Assembly: GCA_963922205.1 (NCBI GenBank)
Contig: CAWUHX010000265.1
Span: 124,001 to 188,000, forward strand
Direction: 5' to 3'
From: Romanomermis culicivorax
Taxonomy: Eukaryota; Nematoda; Enoplea; Mermithida; Mermithidae
DNA length: 64,000 nucleotides
Shown here: positions 35,301-45,190 of the stretch, piece after piece
Position numbering within the stretch: position 1 is the stretch's first letter
How the letters are laid out: each line of letters starts with the position of its first letter
Program-made: the position numbers and the translations under genes
Notes under the pieces: generated by a model
Seen by the model: only the letters and a program-made list of their open reading frames with translations
What the model was told of the DNA's origin: nothing
Databases searched by the model: none

Positions 35301-38300
35301 CTTGATTTTTTCAATTTTTTTTTGTTCTCTTTCTTCTTTTTTTCTTTTCTTTATTTCTTTTCTTCTTTCTTCGCTTTTTAATTTTTTCTTATCTTCATTT
35401 TTTTCTTTATATTTTCTTTTCCCTATTTTTTCCCTCTCTTGCTCTGTTTCTCGTTGTTTTTCTTTTTTTGTTTTTTCTCTTTTTATTCCTCCCCTTTCTT
35501 CCATTCTTGCTATCTTTCTTCTCTATGTGTTTCTTTTCTCTTGTTTCTTTTTTCTCTCTTTCTTCCTTGTTATCTGTTTCTTTCCATTTTTTCTCTTTTT
35601 ATTATTTAATTTTTTCTTCTTGTTTCTTTATTCTTTATTTTCACCTTTCTTTTTTTCTGATTACAGTTTCCTCTCTTTTTTATTTTATATCGTTTCTTTC
35701 CTCTTCCTTCATGGTATCTTCCTGCGTTCTTGTATTTATTTCCATTTTTCTTTCTTTTTCCTTTCTCTGTCTTTTTTCTTCTTTTTTTCCATTTTATCCT
35801 AATCCTATAAATTTATCTATAAATATGTGTATTCATTTTTTGACTTTTTCTCAGAATTTTTAAAATTTTTGTTCTTTTTTTTCAAGATCGATCGAATCGG
35901 ACCTCAACACCAAGCTGGCAGCGATAGCCTCTTAACGGGTTTGACGTTTTTCCGTATGAAGCAACTTTTTTTTGAAGATTATTTGGACGACGGCCTCTAT
36001 TGCGGACATTTGTTTGGTTTGGGGGCGCCGTACGGCAACGGCGCGGAGCCGGCGGCGCCTCCTGTGCCTGTGGTCGACGTGAAAAACGCCGCCGCCGCCG
36101 CAGCTAATTCTAATCAGGTTTGGAAGAATATTCTAACATTTTGTGCGTGAAAATTGAGCAATTTTTTCTTTCTTTTTTCTTTTTTCAATTTTATTTTTTT
36201 CTTTTTTTTCTTTTTATTTTTTTTCTTTTGCGAGATATAGAAATAGAATTTTTTGGCTACAAAATACTGCCTTGGCGATGTTTTCTATTTTATTTTTCAA
36301 ATTTATGAACCTAACGTTTTCGACATGGTTCAAATTTGCACATTTTTTTGATATTTGGTTTTGGTTTAAATTTTTATTTTCGTCATTTTTGAAATTTTTG
36401 TTTAAAAAGTTTCCTTCAGAATTTTCAATCTTTTTTTCAACCTGCTGTCATTTCAAATTTTTCGGAATCATTTTTTTTTATTTCTCCCGATTTTGGAAAT
36501 TTCAATTTTTCAGTTTTTTATTATTTATCAGTTTTTAATTTTTTTTTTAAAGTGTTAAATTTATTTTATCTTTGATTTTTCCTTCAAATTTTTCTGTTTT
36601 TACCAAAATTTATTAAATTAGTCATATTTATCGAATTTTGTTGTAACCAATCGTTAATTTTAATTTCCAAATTTTTCATTTTCCAATTTTCCCGAAATAT
36701 TTTCAATTTCTTTAATAAGTTTTCACAGATTTTTGAATTTTTTGAATCTTTTTCGATTTTCTGAACCTGTAAACTTATTTTTTTGAATTCAATGAGTCCT
36801 AAATTCTTTTTTACAATTTGTTTGAACTCGACAATTTCAAATTTATGAAACATTCAAATTTTTTGGAAAGAAAAAAAAAGAAAATGCAGGAAACAAAAAA
36901 AATCAAAAGAAAAAGAAAGAAAAAAGGTGGAAAGATAGGAAAATGAAAAATAGCAGAAAGACTGAAAAGAAGAATAAGAAAACAAAATAAAATAGAAAAA
37001 AGAGAAAAAGAGAAAAAACAAGGAAAGAAGAAAAAATGAGAAAATAGAAGAAATCAAGAGCGCAAGAAAAGAAATGAAAAAAGATGCAGGAAAACTGCAA
37101 AGAAAAAAGTAAGAAAAGGAAATGAAATAAAAACGTAGAGAGGAGAGAATGAGGGAGAAAAAACAAGGAGAAAATAAAAAATTCAGGAAAGTGAGGAAAT
37201 CGCGAAAGAAACAAAGAAAGAAGATAGAAAGATAGCAAAATAAAAAATGGCGGGAAGACCGGAGACAAAAAAGAAAAAAGTTAAAGAAAATAAAAGAAAG
37301 AAAGAAAAAGAGAGGAAAAAAATTGAGAAAATAGAATAATCGGGGAACGAAAGAAAAGATAAGAAAGAAAAAATGAAAAAAAAAGAAGCAAAAGAGAGAA
37401 AAAAACAAAGAAAGAAGAAAAAATGGAGAAAATGAAAGAAATCAAGAACGAATGAAATGACAGGAAAGAAAAAAGATGAAAAAAATCATAAATAGCTGGG
37501 AGACAGGAAAGAAAAAAGTAAGAAAAGGGAATGAAATGAAAAAAATAAGGAAGAGAAAAAACAGAAAGAAGTTAGAAAGGAAAATAAAGCAAAAAAAAGA
37601 AAGAAAGAAAAAAAACGAAGAAAAATGGAGAAAATAGAAGAAATCAAGAAAGAAAGTAAAAACGAAAAGATATAATAATAATGTATCTGTTTTTAAGATG
37701 GGAAAAAAAAGAAAGTGAAAAAGAAAAAGAGAGAAAAAAACGAAGAAACATGAAAAATGGAGAAAATAGAAGAAATCAAGAACAAAAGACAAGGAAAATA
37801 GAGAAAAATCAAAAGATAAGAAAGTAAAGAATAACGGAAAAAGAAAAAGCAAAAAAAGGAAAGACAAAAGAAAACAAAGAAAATAAACAAAAAACAAACA
37901 AAAAAGAAAGATGAGAGAAGAGAAGAGGGGATTGTTTAGAATTTGTGTAGGAATTTTCAGTTTTTTAAACCCGGTTCTTTTATGTTTCTGGCGCATTATC
38001 TATAAACAGATTCTATTTTTGATTTATTTTGAGCCCGTTACTTTTGCGTTTTAATTCGAATATCAATTTGTTTTTTGAATCCGAAGTTTTTTTCAAATTT
38101 GTTCATATTTTCAAACCTGTCATTTTCTAGGTTCAACAAATCGTTATAGAAAAATCCGTCGCCAACGGCGCCGCCGGCGGTGGTTTGTCATCGGGAAAAT
38201 CTGCGCCCATTTTAGGCGCCGGCGGCACGGGCGGCACCGATTCGACCAGTTCCGCAACGGGCAGCGTTTTATCGTCTTCCGCGTCGTCGGCTGGGGCAAC

Positions 38301-38607
38301 TACGACCACCAACGTAACGTCGAGCGTCGCGTCGTCGACGTCAACGTCGGCGGCGACGGCTGCGACATCGACGTCGTCGTCGTCGACCGCAACGGGCATC
38401 AGCATCGGCGCCGGCTGGGTCAATAGTCAACAACAACAACAGCAACAGCAGCGTTCGTCGTCGGCCAACGACGTCAGTTCGTTGGCTGCGGCTCGAGCGG
38501 CCACTCAAGCGGCCGTGGCGGCTGCGGTCGATGCGACATCAACGACAACGACGTCGACGTCGCAACGCGACGATTCGTCGGCGGCGACGTCGACGGCCGA
38601 ATCTTGA
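26101..38607 (+). CDS. ccf-1: CCR4-NOT deadenylase CAF1 (CNOT7/8, POP2)
   Basis: Five exons (26101-26373, 30660-30904, 32774-32951, 35887-36117, 38131-38607) with GT-AG borders and matching phases give a 467-residue protein. CAF1 is the DEDDh 3'-5' exonuclease of the CCR4-NOT complex and shortens mRNA poly(A) tails in the cytoplasm. All catalytic residues are present: D55 and E57 in AMDTEFPG, D176 in GYDFGY, H240 in GPQHQAGSD, D245. The core (about residues 27-290) covers the usual family length of about 285. Residues 290-467 are an Ala/Ser/Thr/Gly/Gln-rich tail not expected in the family, including a run of about eight Gln. The ATG at 26101 leaves an N-terminus rich in Ala/Ser/Asn. Introns of 4.3, 1.9, 2.9 and 2.0 kb are full of T-rich or A-rich repeats. 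The function assignment is secure. Confidence 0.95.
26634..27065 (+). mobile_element. MITE-like element, copy B, in CAF1 intron 1
   Basis: Starts ATGTAACGGAGCC and ends CACCAATGACAT. It carries the G run after GAGGTCTGGG, the GGCGCGAAGCGCCGG hairpin at about 26825 and the CCATATGGCTAGCC palindrome. Confidence 0.8.
27133..27562 (+). mobile_element. MITE-like element, copy C, in CAF1 intron 1
   Basis: Same family and orientation as copy B, 67 bases further on. Ends ATGTAACGG and CCAGTTACAT. Hairpin GGCGCGAAGCGCCG at about 27330. Confidence 0.8.
28370..29860 (+). repeat. T-rich tandem repeat in CAF1 intron 1
   Basis: About seven diverged units of roughly 180-220 bases. The landmark AGTTCCTCG or a variant, followed by TTTTTCTGTTTGGATTTTTC, recurs near 28404, 28586, 28771, 29128, 29347, 29567 and 29790. 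Its long hydrophobic open frames (Phe/Leu/Cys-rich) are a by-product of the T-rich composition. Confidence 0.75.
29865..30110. repeat. TCGGGTAATTTCGG repeat in intron 1
   Basis: Three imperfect units of about 105-119 bases, each with AAATG(A/G)TC(G)GGTAATTTCGG followed by (C)GGGT(A/C)C(C)-type sequence. Non-coding. Confidence 0.55.
30660..30904 (+). CDS. ccf-1: CAF1 exon 2
   Basis: Residues 92-172 plus two bases of Ser173. Acceptor TTTCTCCAG, donor CATAG/GTAAAA. Contains the TWQFNFKF and HEEDGID blocks typical of CAF1. Confidence 0.93.
32774..32951 (+). CDS. ccf-1: CAF1 exon 3
   Basis: Residues 173-232. Acceptor TTTTTTCTAG, donor AAA/GTATGT. Contains D176 (GYDFGYLL) and the helix KGGLQEVADQL. 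Confidence 0.93.
33185..35700 (+). repeat. Pyrimidine satellite, five ~495-bp units, intron 3
   Basis: TTTCTGTTATTTTCTTTCG recurs near 33258, 33755, 34250, 34755 and 35241 (spacing about 486-505 bases). Other landmarks, such as TTAATTTTTTCAATTTC and CTTTATGTGTTTC, repeat with the same period. The coding strand is almost purely C and T, hence very long Phe/Ser/Leu open frames with no protein meaning. Confidence 0.9.
35887..36117 (+). CDS. ccf-1: CAF1 exon 4
   Basis: Residues 233-309. Acceptor TTTTTTCAAG, donor CAG/GTTTGG. Contains H240, D245 and the CGHLFGLG end of the nuclease fold, then a lineage-specific Ala/Pro/Val stretch. Confidence 0.93.
36885..37920 (-). repeat. Purine tract in CAF1 intron 4
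   Basis: About 1 kb of nearly pure A/G on the coding strand, the opposite bias to intron 3. GAAGAAATCAAG or GAAAGAAATCAAG recurs near 37048, 37433, 37636 and 37769, suggesting decayed tandem units. Its complement resembles intron 3 satellite sequence in composition. Confidence 0.8.
38131..38607 (+). CDS. ccf-1: CAF1 exon 5, low-complexity tail
   Basis: Residues 310-467, ending TGA 38605-38607. Acceptor CATTTTCTAG. Very GC-rich third positions (GTCGTCGTCG, GCGGCGACG) against AT-rich surroundings. Composition is Ser/Thr/Ala/Gly with a run of about eight Gln. Not part of the catalytic fold, probably disordered. The minus strand is also open through the repeat but carries no recognisable protein. 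Confidence 0.85.
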   Translation, partial: VQQIVIEKSVANGAAGGGLSSGKSAPILGAGGTGGTDSTSSATGSVLSSSASSAGATTTTNVTSSVASSTSTSAATAATSTSSSSTATGISIGAGWVNSQQQQQQQQRSSSANDVSSLAAARAATQAAVAAAVDATSTTTTSTSQRDDSSAATSTAES

Positions 38608-38936
38608 AAGATGATGAAGAAAAGTTCGGATGCCTACTTTCTTTTTTTGTTCGGCGGTCTACTGTAGAAATTCTTCTCTTTTCCGGATTACTGTACGTTC
38701 GGTCTATTCATACTGTAACTTTTGATCGTGTCACGTGACTCCTCCTATCAACTTGAAATTCAAATTCCGAATTTGCTACATAAATTATTAGTGATTATGC
38801 GAACATTCATGCCTTTATTCTTATAAATTTACTCATAAATGTGTTTTCCACAGTAAATATTTTGTAAATAGAGATTACTGTAGCTAATGTTTGACAGGTT
38901 ACTGTAACCTACTCTTATTCTTGGTTTGACATTGTG

Positions 38937-38942
38937 AATAAA
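38937..38942 (+). terminator. Likely CAF1 poly(A) signal
   Basis: AATAAA 330 bases after the CAF1 stop. It falls at the start of the first unit of the adjacent satellite, whose other units read AAAAATTTGCATAATT at this place. Confidence 0.5.
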
Positions 38943-39937
38943 ATTTGCATAATTATTTTGCAAACCTGCATATGTGCTTTGTGAATCAAAATTGTGGTCG
39001 TGACCTTGCGAATTTGAGGATCAAGATCCTATTTCTAACACGATTCACAAGATCGACGTGTGAGCTTCAAGTGAATGCAATTTACAAAGTACTCAATTTT
39101 GTCTTACTGTAGAAAAAACGGGTCACGTGACCGTTTCTCTAAATGTCAAACTCTTCATAGCGCGATTTTTGCATTATTCAATAATCGATCGTAAAGCAAA
39201 AATTTGGCATAATTATTTTTCAAATATTTACTCTTGCTCTATCATTATTGCCCAACTTATGCAGATTTCAGTCAAAAAATCCCATGTTCAAGTAATTGGA
39301 ATTCATAAAATGATGACAAATCAATGTTGAGGTCATGACCCTGCGTGTTCTAGGGTTAAAATCCGAGTTTTCACCCTTTTCAGGAAATCGATGTGTAAGT
39401 TTTATATAGATATAATTTCTACAGTAATCAGTTTTATATTACTGTAGAGAAAACGGGTCATGTGACCATCCCAAAATTTCAATGTTTTGATTGTGCGATT
39501 TTCGTATCTAATGTTCGTTCATAAATTTGCAAGATTATTTTGAAAATTTCTGTCTGGTTTAATAGCCAACTTTTGCAGATTGCAGCCAAAAAATTTTCAG
39601 CAAAAAGAATATTTAGAATTCCCGTCAAACGATGACCGAATTTATGTTGAGGTCGTGACCCGGTGTATTTGAGGGTAAAAATTCAATTTTTGATACAATG
39701 CAAGTTTTCTACGGATAAAATTTTTACATTAATCAGTTGTGTCTTACTGTAGAAAAAAGTGTCACGTGATCATCTCTCAGAATGTCAATGTTTCCATAGC
39801 GCGATTTTTGTATCCAATATATTTTCATATTTTTAAAAATTTGCATAATTATTCTGAAAATTTCTGGCTCTTCTATATTAACCAACTTATGCAGATTTCA
39901 GCCTAGAATTTATCAAACAATGATGCCATGAACATAC

Positions 39938-41268
39938 ATGTAACCGAGCCCCGAGGTCCGGGGGGTGTAAGGACCAGATTTGTGAAGCACTTTACTTTAT
40001 CCAAATTATGGACGGTCGGGACGGGGTACAACGGAAGGGGGGAATGGAATACGGGGGTGATACACAGATAATAATAATTCGACGGCTGCTTTGAGACGTC
40101 GACAACGACAAACGAAACGCGGCGAGTTACAACAACGGCTTAACTGCTTCCGAAAAAGGGAAAAACTCACTCGCCAAATAAAACGCTTGCAAATCAAATG
40201 GGGCGCGGGGATTGAAAAACGGAGAATTACAACAATAATAGAATCACGCTTTTCTTCTCTTTAAATACAACGTTTTTGGCCACTCCCTGGGCGTCGCGGG
40301 AGGTCGTGCTTCTGTCTGTCTTCTTCCGCCAATCGCCGCTTCCTGCTTTACTATTCTTGCTTATTTAGTCACGCCCTTTAACGCTTTTCTAGTAGGGCAT
40401 GCTTTTGGTGTCTTGCTTGCTTCCTACGGTGGGCTTAGCCACACCTCTGTGCTTCTGTGCATGCTTCCTGTATCTGTTTCTCTGTGTACACATGTTTTGT
40501 GGGACCGTCGCTACTGTTGCACTTGAGACTACTGTCTGGCGAGGCTTTTACTTATTTTACTGTGTGCAGGTGTTGTTTACGATTTTTACGAGGGATTACG
40601 GTAGCTGTGGAATGTGTAGTTTAGTGTAGGTTCTAGGGGAACAGCTGCCGTTTGTGCAAATTAATTGGGGCATCTTAATTGGGCTACCGGGGTGTGAACG
40701 GATCAAAATAAAGTACTTCACCTAATTTTACAGGAATGTTTGGGTGTGAATCCCTGACACCCTTGAGACGATAAATTATGAAAATGAAATAATGTTTAAT
40801 AGTTGACTATCACATACAGTATGCTATATATTTACAGTACTGCGTTAGCAGGTACGTTACAGGGGGGGGGGAGGTCGGGCCACTTTTTTGGGCCGGGGGA
40901 CAGTAATTGCCAAAATTTTAGGGGGAGGGGTCTCTGAATGAAAAAAAAATTCAATTTTTTAAAGAAAAATGTCCGAAAAATGGTTCAAAAAATAGTAATT
41001 TTTTTCTAAAAAGACCGAAAAAAAGTATTCATGGCGCGAAGGGGGCAGAAAATTCAAATTTTTGACCATTTTTTGTTCAAAAATTGACATTTTCCATCAA
41101 AAAATTGAGATTTTTCAGTATTTTTCCGACCAAAAGTATGGGGGTCCCTAAGGCTACCATATGGCTAGCCATAGGATTGGAAAATCCTGGGGGCGGTCGC
41201 CCAATGGCTAGCCATATGGTCGGCGATTTCTGGGGAGGGGGTTCCCATAGCACTCCCCCCAATTACAT
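39938..41268 (+). mobile_element. MITE-like element, copy D, split by LTR
   Basis: The left part (39938-39965) has the ATGTAACCGAGCCCCGAGG end and the right part resumes at 40862 inside the G run and finishes AATTACAT at 41268. Removing the LTR leaves a MITE of about 435 bases, matching the other copies. Its hairpin is damaged (GGCGCGAAGGGGGC). Confidence 0.8.
39966..40861. mobile_element. Solo LTR, 896 bp, TGTAAG...GTTACA
   Basis: The borders are certain because the LTR interrupts the G run of a known MITE copy. Both flanks are GGGG, consistent with a 4-bp target duplication. Candidate internal signals read forward are a TATA-like TTTAAATAC near 40262 and AATAAAG near 40708. It is about as long as the LTR at 17532-18418. 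Parts of the same family lie at 51056 and 61837. Confidence 0.85.
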
Positions 41269-42085
41269 GCTGAAATCCAATTTCTGAACAATTCAAGCAA
41301 TCGATGTTGCAATTTTGTACAAATACAAGTCGAACAGCACATAGTTCGTCTTACTGTAGATGGAAGTGTCACATGAACATCTTTGAAACTATCAAGCGGA
41401 TATCAAGGATTTTTGTATCCAATGTTTCTTCATGTGTCCCTACAAATTTGCATAATTATTTTGCAATTATCTGTCTGATCTATATTAACCAAATTCTGCA
41501 AATTTCAGCCGAAAAGTCCCCTGTTTAAATATTTAGAATTCATCAAATGATGACCGAATTTATCTTGAGGTCATGACCCTGCGTCTTTGGGGGTTAAAAT
41601 CTGGTTTTTGACAGAATTAATCAAATGGATTCATAAGTTCCAGGACATTACAATTTCTACAGAACTTAGTTTTGTCTTACTGTAGAAAAACATGTCACAT
41701 GATCATCCTTCTAAGATCAAGTTTTCTTAGCACATTTGGAGGATTTGTTCAATTTCTAAAAATTTGCATAATTATTTTGCTAATTTCTTTCTGTGCTATA
41801 TATATTGACCAACTTATGCAGATTTAGCAAAAAATGTTGTATTTAATTATTTAGAATTCATCGTACAATGACCGAATATATATTGGGGTCATGACCCCAC
41901 GTGTTTGTGGGTCAAAATTAGATTTCTAACAGAATTCAAGAAATCTATGTGTTTATTGTAGAAAAAACCGGTCACGTGACCATCTCCCGAATTGCCAACG
42001 TTTTCATATCTCGTTTCGAATATTTCGTATCCAATGTTTGTTCATATGTCCAAAAATTTGCATAATATGGTAAATTTTTTTCTGT

Positions 42086-42960
42086 GAATGTTCCAGTATG
42101 TGATATTTCGATACAGTAACAAATTTTCGTCGTGTCTATTCTAACACATGTGGGGAATAACTTTTCCTGCTACCATTTTCGTTCTAGATCTTTGCTCATG
42201 CCAAGGTAATCTGTCTTCAAGCTACAGTATGAAAGATCAAGTTGATTTTACTGTAAAGATCAGGACTTACTGTAGAAATATTTGTACTGTATTTTTCACT
42301 CGTACTTCAGATGGACTTCCTCCTGTTGAATTATTGCCACAAATTAAAAGGGACGCGGGTACAGTCCAATATTCTATATCAATACTCACTGCTTAGTTTA
42401 CTGTAACTTTTTTTAGAATCATTTCTCAAGAAGATGGTCAGTTTTTGACCTTCAGCATTATTAGAGAATTCAAAGAAAATTTGGTATTTAGCATAAAAAA
42501 TCCTCCAGTTGCGCTACAGTAAACAAAAATTCGGAGAACGAAGTGATCAAACTTGATTACTATATCGATCCTTCTGTGACAGGTAATTTTGACGTCAGCA
42601 ACAGATCGGAATAATACAGTAAACTCTTTTTATCAAAAAATAGATCAATGCTTGAAAGAAAAATATCGTCGAGCGATAAAAATTTTCAATAAAAAGACCT
42701 GTTTGAGGCTAAAACCATCGTCGAGGTTGCCACAAGGATACGAAGGTTCGTTTGATCATGTGACTTTTGTCGTACAGTAGGAAAATCGAATACTGTGGAA
42801 TATTCTTGTAAAGTTCATCCTGCTTATCATAAATATTTTTTGCCACCCCGCAGATAAATCCATGTTGAAATTTTACCAAAATTACGAGCGGAATTCCAAG
42901 TATATTAGAAACGAAATTTTTCAAATTCTATTTTTTTGTAAAAAATGTTTTTTCCCCAAA
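42086..42960. other. No secure gene; CTACAGTA-rich sequence
   Basis: Many TACTGTAG/CTACAGTA motifs. Short coding-like stretches, for example 42310-42360, may be exons of the same unknown gene as 42966-43100, but no splice chain could be built. Confidence 0.3.
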
Positions 42961-42965
42961 AAAGA

Positions 42966-43100
42966 GGCGACAAAGACGTCGGATGCCCGCACAACATTTT
43001 CGTCTGCCTGACTCCCAGAGGTCCGCGAGACAACCTTGACTCCATCATACGTATGATGATCAACACCCAAAAAGTCTACGTGGCACCCGATTCTGAGTAA
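42966..43100 (+). CDS. Possible orphan terminal exon
   Basis: Forty-four codons ending in TAA (43098-43100) with balanced composition and coding-like codon use. The peptide includes CPHNIFVCLTPRGP and MMINTQKVYVAP. I do not recognise the family. A conventional TTTCAG acceptor is lacking upstream (the sequence reads CCCCAAAAAAG), and no earlier exon is identified, so it could be a gene remnant. The minus-strand frame over it is a shadow. Confidence 0.3.
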   Translation, partial: GDKDVGCPHNIFVCLTPRGPRDNLDSIIRMMINTQKVYVAPDSE

Positions 43101-43129
43101 ATTAAGAAAACTTTTTTGAAGTTGTGCGT

Positions 43130-43310
43130 TTTGACACATGTTGGGTAAACACGTTGCCATTGTAACTATCACCAAACACTGTTTGAAAAATAATGCTCAT
43201 CTGGGATTTGAACTCGGGTCTCTGTGACTATAGTGCAGCGTTCTTCCATTTGAACTACTGAGCCAGTGTTGCGATTGTTACGAAGGGGTCATGTATGGCT
43301 GTGCCACATG
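43130..43310 (-). mobile_element. tRNA-derived SINE, copy 1
   Basis: On the minus strand, TAGTTCAAATGG (A box) and GAGTTCAAATCC (B box) are spaced as in a tRNA, with TTTGAACTACTGAGCC and CTCATCTGGGATTTGAA at the arms (plus-strand reading). The putative anticodon loop reads CTATAGT, most like a tRNA-Tyr, but the anticodon stem has two mismatches. It is followed by a shared non-tRNA body (ATTATTTTTCAAACAGTG...). Confidence 0.65.
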
Positions 43311-43406
43311 TGATATCCCCGCCCCTTGAAAGAAGGACGACCTCGTCTGTTGAAGATTCAGGTTCCTGTGGCCCACCAATGTGGGACCATCCAAGCCTTG
43401 CCATGA

Positions 43407-43590
43407 CACGTATTGGGTAAACACATTGCCATTGTAACCATCGCCAAACACTGTTTGAAAAATAATGCTCGTCCGGGATTTGAACCTGGGTCTCTGTGAC
43501 TATAGTGCAGCATTCTTCCATTTGAACTACGGAGCCAGTGTTGCGATTGTTACGAAGGGGTCACATACAGCCGTGCGACATGTGACAGTT
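43407..43590 (-). mobile_element. tRNA-derived SINE, copy 2
   Basis: Direct copy of the SINE at 43130-43310 with the same A box, B box (GGTTCAAATCC, closer to consensus) and body, and about 10% differences. The shared part extends on both sides of the tRNA head, so the copies belong to a SINE and not to a functional tRNA pair. Confidence 0.65.
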
Positions 43591-43619
43591 TAAAAAAAAA
43601 TCTGCCAGAGTAGACTCTA

Positions 43620-44665
43620 AAAATGAGCAAAATCTGAGAATCATATTACTGTAAATCAGTAGTCAGGCTCTATATCTAACCATAGCAGCAACAGTATCCT
43701 AACTACAGTGAACTTTCTTCCACGAAGGAACTTCTATAAATTGTACTCACTGAGCCCTAAATTCACGAGTTCACTTTTTTCGACATCAGTCGAAACTGAT
43801 ATGTTCTAAATCCAACTGTAGCAACAGTAATTTAGCTACAGTAAACTCTCTTCTAGGGAGGAACTATGGGAAAGTGTAACATTGCTTCAAACCCCGATTT
43901 TGGGAATTCCCTTCTTTTGACGTCAGTAAAAAGCAGTTCCTCAATCCAACTATAGATACAGTAATCTAGCTACAGTAAACTTTCCTTTGGAGAAGAGTTC
44001 TTGAAAAGTGTACCTATTGATTCACAAACCCTGATTTCAAAGATTCACTTTTTCCACGTCAGTGGAAACTGAGACATTCTGAATTCAACTATAGGCACAG
44101 TAATTTAGCTACAGTAAACTTTCTTCTAGGGAGCAGCTATGGGAAAGTGTACCATTGCTTCAAACCCTGATTTTGGGAATTCCCTTCTTTTGACGTCAGT
44201 AAAAAGCAGTTCTTCAATCCAACTATAAATACAGTAATCTAGCTACAGTAAACTTTTGGAGAAGAGTTCTTGAAAAGTGTACCTATTAATTCACAGACCC
44301 TGATTTCAAAGATTCACTTTTTCGATGTCAGTAGAAACTGAGACATTCTGAATCCAACTATGGGTGCAGTAGTTTAGTACGAAAAGTCTACCTAATTAAT
44401 CAATTACTGAATTCAGGAATTCACTTTTTATCGACGTCAGTAGAAACTGAAGTTTTAAACCCAACTATAGCTACAGTAATCTAGCTAGAGTAAACTTTCT
44501 TCTAGGAATGATGTTTCAAAGTGTACCTATTCACTTAATTGCAGAGATCTCAAATTCAATTTTATTGATGTCAATAGGAACTGAGGTTCTAAATTCGAAT
44601 ATAGCTACACTAATCTAGCTACAGTAAACTTTCTTCTAGGGAAGAACTTTCGGAAAAAGTACCTA
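43620..44665. repeat. ~134-bp satellite with GACGTCAGTAGAAACTGAG
   Basis: Seven units. GACGTCAGT or a variant occurs near 43790, 43920, 44058, 44190, 44325, 44434 and 44567. Alternate units are more alike (GTAAAAAGCAGTTC against GTGGAAACTGAG), giving a 268-bp higher-order period for part of the array. Each unit has AGCTACAGTAAACTTTCTTC. Confidence 0.8.
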
Positions 44666-44819
44666 TAGATTCAGGCCAGACCAAGCAAGATTTTGCAAGC
44701 AAGAGCACAGGTTTTCAAAAAGTTATAGTACCACTGTTCTTTTCGATAACTTATTATGATCTGGAACCTATGCACAGTAAGCCAGTTACAGTACAATGGA
44801 AGACTGCATAACAGTCCTT

Positions 44820-45190
44820 TCATCTGAATGTAGTTTGAATTCATGTGTTCAAGTTTTGATGTCAGCAAGACCACAAGTTTTCAAACTAGTTACACTACCA
44901 CTGCTCATATGACTCATCAGGATATGCCAAAGATACAGTAGGCTCACTATTCTACACTGTCGAACTGAATTACAGTATTTTCACCTGGATGTAGTCTGTA
45001 TTCATCTGTTCAGGTTTTGATGTCAGCAGGATCAAAGGTTTCCAGACTAGTTACAGTATACTCTCATTCTTGACGACTCATTAGGAGGTGCAATCCTGAT
45101 ACAATACCTTCAGTAAACTGAACAAGTGGATTACAGTATTTACACCTGAATTTCATTTGAATTCATGTGTTCAAGTTTTGGTGATATCAC
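44820..45190. repeat. ~150-bp satellite, GAATTCATGTGTTCAAGTTTTG
   Basis: Three units (near 44835, 44997 and 45152), each with ATTCATGTGTTCAAGTTTT or a variant followed by GATGTCAGCA in the first two. It adjoins the 134-bp satellite and is possibly related to it. Confidence 0.6.

Larger units (their letters stand above)
38930..42085. repeat. ~300-bp satellite with CACGTG, interrupted
   Basis: Six or seven units of about 275-335 bases. Landmarks per unit are GTCACGTGACC (or a variant) after TTACTGTAGAAAAA, AAATTTGCATAATTATTTTG, GCAGATTTCAGCC, and GAGGTCATGACCC. GTCACGTG-type sites lie near 39122, 39456, 39761, 41368, 41693 and 41967. The array is split by the MITE and solo LTR at 39938-41268. 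Confidence 0.8.

Noticed and set aside
33835..35802. Open frame of 655 codons rich in Phe, Ser and Leu
   Set aside because: It lies wholly in the pyrimidine satellite of CAF1 intron 3, is open in several frames at once, and has no domain. Stop codons are simply rare in C/T-only DNA.
36854..37996. Minus-strand Phe-rich frames of 184 codons
   Set aside because: They come from the complement of the purine tract in CAF1 intron 4, with no coding signal.
38133..38423. Minus-strand Asp/Val-rich frame over CAF1 exon 5
   Set aside because: Complement of the GTCGTC-type codons of the Ser/Thr/Ala tail, whose plus-strand reading is joined to the gene by a matching splice.
43190..43262. Functional tRNA gene
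   Set aside because: A and B boxes are good, but the anticodon stem has mismatches and the sequence recurs with flanks at 43460, so a SINE is the better explanation.
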